Below the pieces are notes generated by a model. That model saw nothing but the letters and a program-made list of their open reading frames with translations. It ran no database searches and was not told the DNA's origin. A stretch of 15,621 nt of DNA from Pseudomonadota bacterium (lineage in GTDB: Bacteria; Pseudomonadota; Alphaproteobacteria; Rhizobiales; Rhizobiaceae): the NCBI GenBank assembly GCA_023422735.1, contig JAFAGL010000270.1:1-15621 (forward strand). Reading direction: 5' to 3'. Positions 1 through 6,503 of this stretch are shown piece by piece (positions within the stretch are counted from its first letter, which is position 1; every line of letters starts with the position of its first letter). A program made the position numbers and the translations under genes.

Positions 1-378
1 TGCAATCAGGATGCCGAGATATGTGGCGACCCCCTTGCCGCCCTTGAAGCGCAGCCAAACGGGGAAAAGGTGCCCAAGAAAAGCGCCAAAACCGGCAATT
101 AGCGAAGCATCTTTTGCCAAAACCGCGACAATAAGAACCGCAATTACCCCTTTTAAGGCATCACAAAGCAGAGTGAGGGCCGCCAGACCCTTCCGGCCGG
201 TGCGCAGCACATTTGTTGCGCCGATGTTGCCAGAACCGATCGAACGGACGTCGCCGACACCTGCCAAACGTGTGATGATCACTCCAGACGGAATCGATCC
301 AAACAGGTAACCAATAACAAGGCTACCGATAAGCAGGGCATATGAAGATGTGAACGCATCGGGTTCAAGTATGTACAA
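1..378 (-). CDS. plsY: PlsY glycerol-3-phosphate acyltransferase (5' part, runs off left edge)
   Basis: This is the N-terminal 126 codons of the membrane acyltransferase that moves an acyl group from acyl-phosphate to glycerol-3-phosphate, the first step of phospholipid synthesis. The translation shows a first hydrophobic span (YALLIGSLVIGYLFGSIPSG), the PlsY motif SGNIGATN, a second span and the second glycine-rich motif KGGKGVAT before the sequence ends. The family is about 200 residues, so roughly the last third lies outside. No ATG precedes the first span. The likeliest start is TTG at 378, which overlaps the last codons of pyrC; a CTG at 384 in the same frame is an alternative. The overlap indicates co-transcription with pyrB and pyrC. 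Identity is firm; the start is not. Confidence 0.9.
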   Translation of the reverse strand, partial: MYILEPDAFTSSYALLIGSLVIGYLFGSIPSGVIITRLAGVGDVRSIGSGNIGATNVLRTGRKGLAALTLLCDALKGVIAVLIVAVLAKDASLIAGFGAFLGHLFPVWLRFKGGKGVATYLGILIA

Positions 379-1672
379 GATCAGGTCCTTCGAGCGAATA
401 GACCTTGCGGCCCGAAACCATCGTTTGCAAGACCTTTCCCTGAAGGCGGGCTCCTTCAAAGCACGTATTCTTCGAGCGGGAATGCAAATCGGATTCCTGG
501 ACGATCCACGGATGATCGAGATCAACAATGATCATGTCGGCAGAGGCGCCAGGTTTCAACGTTCCACCGGGGAGGCCGAAAATGCGGGCTGGTGCTGTGG
601 ATAGCGCATCGACCAGCCTAAGCAAGGGGATTTGCTCGTTGTGATAAAGACGCAAGGCTACAGCAAGCAGCGTTTCCATTCCCACGGCGCCTATAGCCGA
701 ATCAGCAAACGGAAGGCGCTTTGTGTCAACATCCTGCGGGTCGTGCGAGGATACAATGATATCGATGGTGCCATTTTTGAGGGCATCAATTATCGCTACA
801 CGGTCGTCTTCCGTTCGCAGCGGCGGCGCCAAGCGAAAGAATGAACGATATTCCCCAACGTCATGCTCATTGAGTGCCAGAGAATGGATGGCAGCGCCAG
901 CGGTGACGGATGCACCATCATTCTTTGCGCGCTGTACAACTTCGGCGGAAATCGCAGTCGAAATCTTTGCCGCATGATAATTTGCGCGTGTCAGACGAGC
1001 GAGGCGCAGATCGCGCTCCAGCGGAATGATCTCTGCTTCGCGTGGTGCGCCGGACAGGCCAAGCCAGCTTGCGAACAATCCTTCATTCATAACACCGGCA
1101 CCGAGATGCTGATCGTTAGTTTCATGTGCAATGACAGCACCGAAATCGCGGGCATAAGTCATCGCGCGCCGCAAAACAGACGAATCGGAAATCGTGTGGC
1201 GACCATCCGTGAACATCACAGCGCCCGCCTGCATCAAAAGACCAAACTCGGTCATTTCCCTGCCAAGCAATCCTCGGGTGATTGCGGCTGATGGAAAGAT
1301 ATTGACCATCGAGTGATCACGGGCGGCGCGCAAAACAAACTCAACTAGTGCGAGGTCATCGATGACCGGCGTGGCATCCGGCATCATGACAAGCGAAGTG
1401 ATGCCGCCTGCCGCAGCCGCACGCCCCGCTGATTCGATGGTTTCCCGATGTTCGGCGCCGGGCTCGCCAATGAAAACACGAGAATCGATCAACCCAGGCA
1501 GGATCGCCTTGCCCGCGCAATCCACCACATCCGCATCATCCGGCAGACCCTGGTTCTGTTCGGCGGCACCTGAAGCGGCGATCTTGCCCCCGGAAACAAT
1601 AACGGTACCGACTTCATCGAGGTTGCGGGATGGATCCACGATGCGCGCATTCGTGTAAACCTGAGGTCTCAT
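365..1672 (-). CDS. pyrC: Dihydroorotase-like protein, predicted non-catalytic (PyrC'/PyrX type)
   Basis: A 435-residue amidohydrolase-fold protein of the class I dihydroorotase family, which normally closes carbamoyl-aspartate to dihydroorotate. The fold-defining stretches are present (GLIDSRVFIGEPG at 61-72, FTDG near 156, IAHET near 183, a C-terminal GTLKPGASADM). The active-site residues are not: the metal motif HxH reads R65-V-F67, the substrate arginine after it reads Gly69, the later ligand His of HVSTA reads Lys236, and SDHAPH reads S308-S-H-D-P-Q. Only the Asp156 and His183 equivalents remain. Known non-catalytic homologues such as Pseudomonas PyrC' act as structural partners of aspartate carbamoyltransferase, and the four-base ATGA overlap with pyrB fits that role. 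From memory, rhizobial orthologues share the RVF substitution, so this looks like an ancient state and not recent decay. An active dihydroorotase must be encoded elsewhere (inference). Confidence 0.9.
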   Translation of the reverse strand: MRPQVYTNARIVDPSRNLDEVGTVIVSGGKIAASGAAEQNQGLPDDADVVDCAGKAILPGLIDSRVFIGEPGAEHRETIESAGRAAAAGGITSLVMMPDATPVIDDLALVEFVLRAARDHSMVNIFPSAAITRGLLGREMTEFGLLMQAGAVMFTDGRHTISDSSVLRRAMTYARDFGAVIAHETNDQHLGAGVMNEGLFASWLGLSGAPREAEIIPLERDLRLARLTRANYHAAKISTAISAEVVQRAKNDGASVTAGAAIHSLALNEHDVGEYRSFFRLAPPLRTEDDRVAIIDALKNGTIDIIVSSHDPQDVDTKRLPFADSAIGAVGMETLLAVALRLYHNEQIPLLRLVDALSTAPARIFGLPGGTLKPGASADMIIVDLDHPWIVQESDLHSRSKNTCFEGARLQGKVLQTMVSGRKVYSLEGPDLVHT

Positions 1673-2628
1673 GCTTCGACCTCCTGACGCCGCGGAACAA
1701 GGAGCGCCTGCATGACTGCCATGCGTACGGCGACACCCATCTCGACCTGCTCCTGAATGACGCTTTGCGGACCGTCGGCAATGTCGGAGGCGATTTCGAC
1801 CCCTCGGTTCATGGGGCCGGGGTGCATCACCAGTGCGTCTGGTTTTGCAAGACGGAGCTTGGCTGCGTCCAAGCCGAAGAAGTGGAAATATTCCCGGATG
1901 GAAGGCACAAAGCTACCTGTCATGCGCTCGCGCTGAAGCCGCAGCATCATGACGACATCAACGTCCCGCAATCCATCTTCCATTCGATTATAGACTTCGA
2001 CGCTCATCTGGTGGATGCCGGCAGGAAGCAAGGTCGAAGGGGCAATAACCCGAACGCGAGCGCCCAATGCATTCAACAGGAGAATATTCGACCGAGCGAC
2101 GCGGGAATGCAGGACGTCGCCACAAATCGCGACTGTCAGCTTCGAAAGATCGCCTTTGGCGCGGCGGATGGTCAAAGCATCCAGCAGGGCTTGCGTTGGG
2201 TGTTCGTGCGCACCATCGCCTGCATTGACGACCGAACACGAGACTTTCTGTGAAAGAAGCGCGGCCGCGCCAGCCGACGCATGACGAATGATCAGAATAT
2301 CCGGGCGCATCGCGTTCAGCGTCATAGCCGTGTCGATCAGGGTTTCCCCCTTTTTGACCGACGAACTTGCAACCGACATATTCATGACGTCGGCACCGAG
2401 CCGTTTGCCAGCCAGTTCGAAGGATGATTGCGTACGGGTTGAAGCTTCGAAGAAAAGATTGATCTGCGTGCGCCCGCGCAACGTTATCGATTTCTTTTCT
2501 GGCTGACGTGAAAGTGAAACTGCAACATCGGCGCGATCCAACAGCGAAACGATGTCAGAAGGCGAGAGATTTTGGATGCCAAGTAGATGGCGGTGGGGAA
2601 ATAGCGGGAAGTCTGGAGCGTCTTTCAT
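1669..2628 (-). CDS. pyrB: Aspartate carbamoyltransferase catalytic subunit
   Basis: A 319-residue enzyme of pyrimidine synthesis that joins carbamoyl phosphate and L-aspartate to give N-carbamoyl-aspartate in the cytoplasm. Diagnostic motifs are all present: the carbamoyl-phosphate loop S63-T-R-T66, VKKGETL at 91-97, HPTQALLD at 143-150, an RLQRERM stretch in the aspartate domain and HPGPMNRG near the C-terminus. The length is normal for a bacterial catalytic chain. It is the first gene of the pyrB-pyrC-plsY operon and overlaps pyrC by ATGA. The ATG at 2628 has no visible Shine-Dalgarno, and the likely promoter lies only about 12 bases upstream, so the message may be nearly leaderless. No pyrI regulatory chain is present in the window. 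Confidence 0.97.
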   Translation of the reverse strand: MKDAPDFPLFPHRHLLGIQNLSPSDIVSLLDRADVAVSLSRQPEKKSITLRGRTQINLFFEASTRTQSSFELAGKRLGADVMNMSVASSSVKKGETLIDTAMTLNAMRPDILIIRHASAGAAALLSQKVSCSVVNAGDGAHEHPTQALLDALTIRRAKGDLSKLTVAICGDVLHSRVARSNILLLNALGARVRVIAPSTLLPAGIHQMSVEVYNRMEDGLRDVDVVMMLRLQRERMTGSFVPSIREYFHFFGLDAAKLRLAKPDALVMHPGPMNRGVEIASDIADGPQSVIQEQVEMGVAVRMAVMQALLVPRRQEVEA

Positions 2629-2639
2629 CTTAAAGCGCT

Positions 2640-2668
2640 GCTATAGGGCTCCCTAGCCCGGCCAGCAA
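2640..2668 (-). promoter_or_regulatory. Candidate pyrB promoter with inverted repeat in the spacer
   Basis: Reading the minus strand, TTGCTG (2668-2663) and TATAGC (2645-2640) are separated by exactly 17 bases and face pyrB. The spacer contains the perfect inverted repeat GGGCT-AGGG-AGCCC (2659-2646). The -35 and -10 matches are partial. A start site about 7 bases after the -10 would leave only a few untranslated bases before the ATG at 2628, consistent with the absence of a ribosome binding site. The repeat could be an operator or an early hairpin. Seen in sequence only. Confidence 0.4.
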
Positions 2669-2676
2669 GCATTCAT

Positions 2677-2734
2677 CCACATGTGTGGTGCTTCTCAACC
2701 GGGAATTTCTTCGCGTCGCTCCCAACCAATGGTT
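2677..2734. promoter_or_regulatory. Two short palindromes between pyrB and aidB
   Basis: CCACA-TG-TGTGG (2677-2688) and AACCA-A-TGGTT (2724-2734) are perfect short inverted repeats in the 142-base divergent gap. The second directly abuts a TATAAA (2734-2739) that could be a -10 for aidB, though I find no convincing -35 partner 17 bases before it. They are operator-like, but repeats this short can arise by chance. Confidence 0.25.
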
Positions 2735-2756
2735 ATAAAGCCCTCGCGAATTGGGC

Positions 2757-2764
2757 AGGAAAGG
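2757..2764 (+). promoter_or_regulatory. Ribosome binding site fixing the GTG start of aidB
   Basis: AGGAAAGG ends six bases before the GTG at 2771. It is the best Shine-Dalgarno in the region and supports a GTG start over any later ATG. Confidence 0.7.
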
Positions 2765-2770
2765 TAGCGC

Positions 2771-4399
2771 GTGTCGCAGGATCTCAACAATCAGCCGCCA
2801 TTTTACTGTGGCGGAAACGCTTGGAGAAACGATCCGCTGCTGATGCAGATCGGCGAGCAGTTTTCCGACTCCGTACGGCAGGAGTTAGACCAGATCGGGC
2901 GGTTTGTATTAAGCCCCGAAGCGCAGGAAACTGCGCGGCTTGCAAATACCGAAACGCCCAAATTGCGCACGCATGACCGGCATGGTCGACGTCTGGATCT
3001 CGTTGATTTCCACCCCGCTTATCACGCACTGATGCGCCGTTCCATCGCGAACGGGTTGCATTCCTCGATCTGGGAAAACGGCGAATCGGAAGCAGGGCAG
3101 CGCCACCAAGTCAGGGCTGCGCGCTTTTATCTGACTGCCGAACTCGAATGCGGCCATCTTTGCCCATTGACGATGACCAGCGCTTCGCTCGCCGCGCTGA
3201 TGTCAGCGCCGGAGCTTTTCAAGGAATGGGCGCCACGCATCACCACACGGCGCTATGATCAGGCCCAAAAGCCCCCGGTTTCGAAAGTCGGTCTTACGCT
3301 TGGCATGGGTATGACGGAAAAGCAGGGTGGGACCGATGTTCGCGCGAACCTCAGCAAGGCAGAGAAAGCCAACGGGAGTGTTTATCGCCTTAGCGGCCAC
3401 AAATGGTTTATGTCCGCTCCCATGTCCGACGCATTTCTGATGCTTGCTCAGGCAAAGGAAGGATTGAGTTGCTTTCTTGTGCCGCGCTTTCTGGGCGATG
3501 GGAAAGCCAACGGTCTCCATTTTCAGCGCCTGAAGGACAAGCTAGGGAATCGCTCGAACGCGTCATCGGAAGTCGAATTCAACGGTACGCTGGGTGAAAT
3601 GGTGGGTGAGGCGGGAGCAGGTCTCCGCACCATTATGGATATGGTGACGCTGACCCGTCTCGATTGCGCGGTCGCTTCATCAGGACTGATGCGTGCGGGG
3701 CTTGCAGAAGCCGTCCATCATGTACGACACAGACACGTTTTCGGCAGCGCGCTGGCCGATCAACCGCTCATGCTGCGAGTTCTCGCGGACATGGCGCTCG
3801 ATGTTGCCGCTGCAACCGCGCTTTCGCTGCGCTTGGCACGATCATTCGATGAGGCAGCAAACGATCGTGGCGAAGCGGCCTTTGCGCGTGCCATGACGCC
3901 TGTCGTCAAATACTGGGTTTGCAAGATTGCGCCCGGGCTCTTGTACGAAGCCATGGAATGCCTTGGTGGAAATGGCTATGTCGAAGAGGCGCCGCTGGCC
4001 CGCTATTATCGCGAAGCCCCGGTCAACGCGATCTGGGAAGGCTCGGGAAATGTCATGGCACTCGATGTCTTGCGGGTGTTGCGAAGGGCGCCAGCTCTGT
4101 TCGACGACGTCTTTGCCGGGATCGAACGCGATCTCGGCACAGGCGGGCGCGGCACGATTGATGTGCTACGTGCGGCGACGCATGTTGCGCTTTCCGATGA
4201 AGCATCAGCACGTTTGCTAACGGAGCAACTCGCCATGTCTGCTGCGGCAGCGGAACTGCGCCGGATGGGTGCCGGTCGCATTGCGGACGCCTTCATCGAA
4301 ACACGCCTTGGCGGGCAATGGCGCAGCACCTACGGTATGCTGAATGCGCGCCATGATGCGCGGACCATTCTTGAAACGCTTTATCCGCAGACTGGCTGA
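2771..4399 (+). CDS. aidB: AidB-like flavoprotein of the acyl-CoA dehydrogenase family
   Basis: A 542-residue protein matching the length and arrangement of E. coli AidB (about 541), the adaptive-response flavoprotein that binds DNA and is linked to protection from alkylation damage. Landmarks shared with AidB are the MGMTEKQGGTDV motif at 179-190, GHKWFMSAP at 209-217, RLKDKLGNRSNAS at 253-265, AMECLGGNGYVEE at 394-406, and IWEGSGN around 421-427 with the glutamate (E423) at the usual acyl-CoA dehydrogenase base position. The C-terminal 100 residues are arginine-rich and helical, as in the DNA-binding domain of AidB. Brucella AidB has been reported at new poles and constriction sites. The gene stands alone, divergent from pyrB. 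It has a GTG start with a good binding site. It ends only five bases from the ruvX stop, with no terminator between. Its reaction, if any, is unknown. Confidence 0.88.
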   Translation: MSQDLNNQPPFYCGGNAWRNDPLLMQIGEQFSDSVRQELDQIGRFVLSPEAQETARLANTETPKLRTHDRHGRRLDLVDFHPAYHALMRRSIANGLHSSIWENGESEAGQRHQVRAARFYLTAELECGHLCPLTMTSASLAALMSAPELFKEWAPRITTRRYDQAQKPPVSKVGLTLGMGMTEKQGGTDVRANLSKAEKANGSVYRLSGHKWFMSAPMSDAFLMLAQAKEGLSCFLVPRFLGDGKANGLHFQRLKDKLGNRSNASSEVEFNGTLGEMVGEAGAGLRTIMDMVTLTRLDCAVASSGLMRAGLAEAVHHVRHRHVFGSALADQPLMLRVLADMALDVAAATALSLRLARSFDEAANDRGEAAFARAMTPVVKYWVCKIAPGLLYEAMECLGGNGYVEEAPLARYYREAPVNAIWEGSGNVMALDVLRVLRRAPALFDDVFAGIERDLGTGGRGTIDVLRAATHVALSDEASARLLTEQLAMSAAAAELRRMGAGRIADAFIETRLGGQWRSTYGMLNARHDARTILETLYPQTG

Positions 4400-4404
4400 G
4401 CCAA

Positions 4405-4887
4405 TCATCGGCTCCCATCGCTGCGCAAAAGCATATCAAGCCTGTCCAGCGCACCCTGGAGGATAAAGGCCGCCGCCGCCGAATCGATACGCTCGCCGCG
4501 CTTGGCGCGCGAGACATCCATTCCAATCAAGGTGCGTTCAGCCGCCACGGTGGAAAGCCGTTCATCCCATAAAATGAAGGGGATAGGAGAAACTCTTTCC
4601 ATATTTCGCACGAACGCTTTAGTGGCCTGCGCACGTGGACCTTCGCTCCCGTCCATGTTCAAAGGCCAACCGATCACAGCCGCTTGGACCTCCAGGCCGA
4701 AGGCCACCAAAAGCGCTTGGGCATCGATGCCAAATTTCTTTCGGGTAATGACTGGCTTTGGATGCGCGAAAGCAAGTGATTTGTCGGAAATGGCCAAGCC
4801 GATCGTTTTCGTGCCAAGATCCAGGCCTGCGATTGTACTGCCAGTTTGAAACAGTGGCGCGAACTCTTCGAGAGTTAGAATCGGCAT
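4405..4887 (-). CDS. ruvX: RuvX/YqgF family pre-16S rRNA nuclease
   Basis: A 160-residue RNase H-fold protein. Members process the 5' end of pre-16S rRNA and were long described as putative Holliday-junction resolvases. The first acidic residue lies in IAGLDLGTKTIGLAISD (D23). VIGWPLNMDGSEGP (71-84) is the family signature. WDERLSTVAAE (107-117) supplies the glutamate E109, and RIDSAAAAFIL (133-143) supplies the final aspartate D135. The length is typical plus a short N-terminal extension common in alphaproteobacteria. The gene converges with aidB and diverges from the UPF0173 gene across 73 bases, so it probably has its own promoter. I see no strong ribosome binding site before the ATG. Confidence 0.93.
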   Translation of the reverse strand: MPILTLEEFAPLFQTGSTIAGLDLGTKTIGLAISDKSLAFAHPKPVITRKKFGIDAQALLVAFGLEVQAAVIGWPLNMDGSEGPRAQATKAFVRNMERVSPIPFILWDERLSTVAAERTLIGMDVSRAKRGERIDSAAAAFILQGALDRLDMLLRSDGSR

Positions 4888-4960
4888 TTTGCGACTATCT
4901 TGTCCATACGGGCTGAGAGACTATCCTTGATGCCTGCACAAAGACACAAAGGGATTTGGT

Positions 4961-5662
4961 ATGGAACTGACTTGGTATGGACATGCGGCCTTTAAGATCA
5001 AAGCAGGTGGTGCAAGCATTCTGATTGACCCCTTCCTGACCGGAAATCCATCCTGGAACAAGGGCTGGGAAGAGCCGGCGCAGGGCGTGACACATATCTT
5101 ACTCACCCATGGCCACAATGACCATGTCGGCGATGCTGCGGAAATCGCAAAGGCGAGCGGCGCTATGCTCGTGGCCAATCCGGAAATCTGCAATTACATG
5201 TCAGCCAAAGGCGTTTCAAACGTCAATCCCGGCAATCACGGGGGTACCCTCGATTGCGGCGGCTTCAGCGTGACTTTTGTGAACGCACTGCATTCGTCTG
5301 CCTTTACGCTGGAGGGCGGAAACAACATCTATCTTGGCAATCCCAATGGACTGGTTCTTCATTTCGAGAACGATCCAACCCTTTACCACATGGGTGACAC
5401 CGATATTTTTGGCGATATGGCGTTAATCAACGAGCTGCATCAGCCGGAGATCGGCCTGGTGCCCATTGGTGACCGCTTTACGATGGGCGGCGCGGTCGCA
5501 GCCTTGGCGTGCCGCCGATACTTCAACTTCAAAAAGGTTATCCCCTGCCATTACGGGACATTCGGTTTGCTCGATCAGACTGCCGAGACTTTTGAAGACG
5601 GGATGGAAGACGCCGGCGCTACCGTCGTTGTTCCAAAGATCGGCGAGGCATTCACTGCCTAG
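4961..5662 (+). CDS. UPF0173 metal-dependent hydrolase (metallo-beta-lactamase fold)
   Basis: A 233-residue cytoplasmic protein of the UlaG-like metallo-beta-lactamase family. It opens with the strand pattern MELTWYGHAAFKI and ILIDPFLTGNP. The metal motif HGHNDH follows at 50-55, a histidine in NALHSSAF comes next, and the later ligands are HMGDTD and PCHYGTF. These residues are those expected of an active two-metal hydrolase; the substrate of the UPF0173 group is not known to me. AAAGGGA (4948-4954) lies six bases before the ATG and supports the start. It precedes gatC by 78 bases with a hairpin between, so it may be read separately from the gatC operon. Confidence 0.92.
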   Translation: MELTWYGHAAFKIKAGGASILIDPFLTGNPSWNKGWEEPAQGVTHILLTHGHNDHVGDAAEIAKASGAMLVANPEICNYMSAKGVSNVNPGNHGGTLDCGGFSVTFVNALHSSAFTLEGGNNIYLGNPNGLVLHFENDPTLYHMGDTDIFGDMALINELHQPEIGLVPIGDRFTMGGAVAALACRRYFNFKKVIPCHYGTFGLLDQTAETFEDGMEDAGATVVVPKIGEAFTA

Positions 5663-5689
5663 CCCTGGATACGTTGGGTTGCGCCGCGA

Positions 5690-5711
5690 CCGGGGCGAAG
5701 TTATAGCCCGG
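5690..5711 (+). terminator. GC-rich hairpin between the UPF0173 gene and gatC
   Basis: CCGGGGC and GCCCGG pair as six base pairs with one bulged G around a nine-base loop, 28 bases after the hydrolase stop. Only a weak T-rich stretch (TTAAGCCTTTCC) follows. It may be a poor terminator or a hairpin in the gatC leader. Confidence 0.3.
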
Positions 5712-5740
5712 TTAAGCCTTTCCAGAATGCCGGAGAAACC

Positions 5741-6028
5741 ATGTCGGTCGATGTCGAAACAGTGACGCGCGTCGCGCGCCTTGCCCGCATTGCAGTCACC
5801 AATGAAGACGCCGAGCGGATGACGGGTGAGCTGAACGCCATTCTCGGATTCGTAGAACAACTCGGCGAGGTGGATGTTTCTGGTGTCGAACCCATGACTT
5901 CCGTCATCCCGATGCAGATGCGCCGCCGCGACGATGTCGTCAACGATGGGAGCAAGGCCGCGGATATCGTTGCCAATGCACCTGCGTCGGACGAGAACTT
6001 CTTCATGGTCCCGAAAGTGATCGAGTAG
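5741..6028 (+). CDS. gatC: Asp-tRNA(Asn)/Glu-tRNA(Gln) amidotransferase subunit C
   Basis: A 95-residue protein with the full GatC pattern: an N-terminal helix (VETVTRVARLARIAVT), the ELNAILGFVEQLGEVDVSGVEP centre and the C-terminal DDVVNDG...SDENFFMVPKVIE tail. GatC stabilises the GatA-GatB complex that converts mischarged Glu-tRNA(Gln) or Asp-tRNA(Asn) into the amide form. GGAG (5732-5735) supports the ATG. Four bases separate its stop from the acetyltransferase start, so gatC, the acetyltransferase and gatA form one transcript. gatB is not in the window and must lie elsewhere, as is usual in this group. Confidence 0.96.
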   Translation: MSVDVETVTRVARLARIAVTNEDAERMTGELNAILGFVEQLGEVDVSGVEPMTSVIPMQMRRRDDVVNDGSKAADIVANAPASDENFFMVPKVIE

Positions 6029-6032
6029 GGCG

Positions 6033-6503
6033 ATGCCAGTGACTATTTCCGCGGAAACGCCGCTGCAGGATGATGTCCGCGCGATGGTCGCGGATCTCAA
6101 TGCAATCATGAATCCCCTGACACCACGCGAATTCCAGTTCCAGCTCAGCGTCGAGCAGATGGCCGAGCCGGGCATGACTGTTTTCGTTGCCCGTGACGAC
6201 ACTGGCCGGCGGCTCGGCATGGCATCGCTCAAGGACCACGGTGACGTTCTTGGCGAGGTCAAGCGCATGTACACTCTGCCGGAAGTGCGTGGACAGCGGG
6301 TCGGGTCGGCCTTGCTTTGTCGCGTAGAAGCGCTGGCGTGCGAAACTCGCCTCAATGTCCTCAAGCTGGAAACAGGCGAAGCATCCGGCTTCGAGCCGGC
6401 CTGGCGTGTTTACGAGCGTGATGGCTATACGACCTGCGCTGCCTTTCACGACTATCCGGATTCCGGTTATTCAAGATTTTACGAGAAGAAACTGCCCCGA
6501 TGA
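6033..6503 (+). CDS. GNAT family N-acetyltransferase lodged between gatC and gatA
   Basis: A 156-residue single-domain acetyltransferase. The acetyl-CoA motif is visible in VKRMYTLPEVRGQRVGSALL, where R-G-Q-R-V-G-S is the pyrophosphate-binding Q/RxxGxG/A loop. It is followed by a helix and the strand LNVLKLETG. The motif near the C-terminus, AWRVYERDGY, is the usual motif B with tyrosine. An N-terminal segment typical of small-molecule or peptide acetyltransferases precedes. The gene begins four bases after gatC and overlaps gatA by ATGA, so all three are translationally linked. The substrate cannot be told from sequence. The position invites the idea of acting on the amidotransferase, a tRNA or an amino acid, but nothing in the protein shows this. 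Confidence 0.9.
   Translation: MPVTISAETPLQDDVRAMVADLNAIMNPLTPREFQFQLSVEQMAEPGMTVFVARDDTGRRLGMASLKDHGDVLGEVKRMYTLPEVRGQRVGSALLCRVEALACETRLNVLKLETGEASGFEPAWRVYERDGYTTCAAFHDYPDSGYSRFYEKKLPR

Noticed and set aside
1630..2253. 207-codon plus-strand ORF opposite pyrB
   Set aside because: Antisense to intact pyrB motifs, with low-quality His/Cys-rich translation.
4393..4403. TGGCT-G-AGCCA palindrome between aidB and ruvX as a terminator
   Set aside because: A one-base loop cannot form a hairpin and no T run follows.
5423..6364. Long 313-codon minus-strand ORF across the UPF0173 gene, gatC and the acetyltransferase
   Set aside because: It is antisense to three well-supported genes, crosses their boundaries, and its translation has no recognisable domain.
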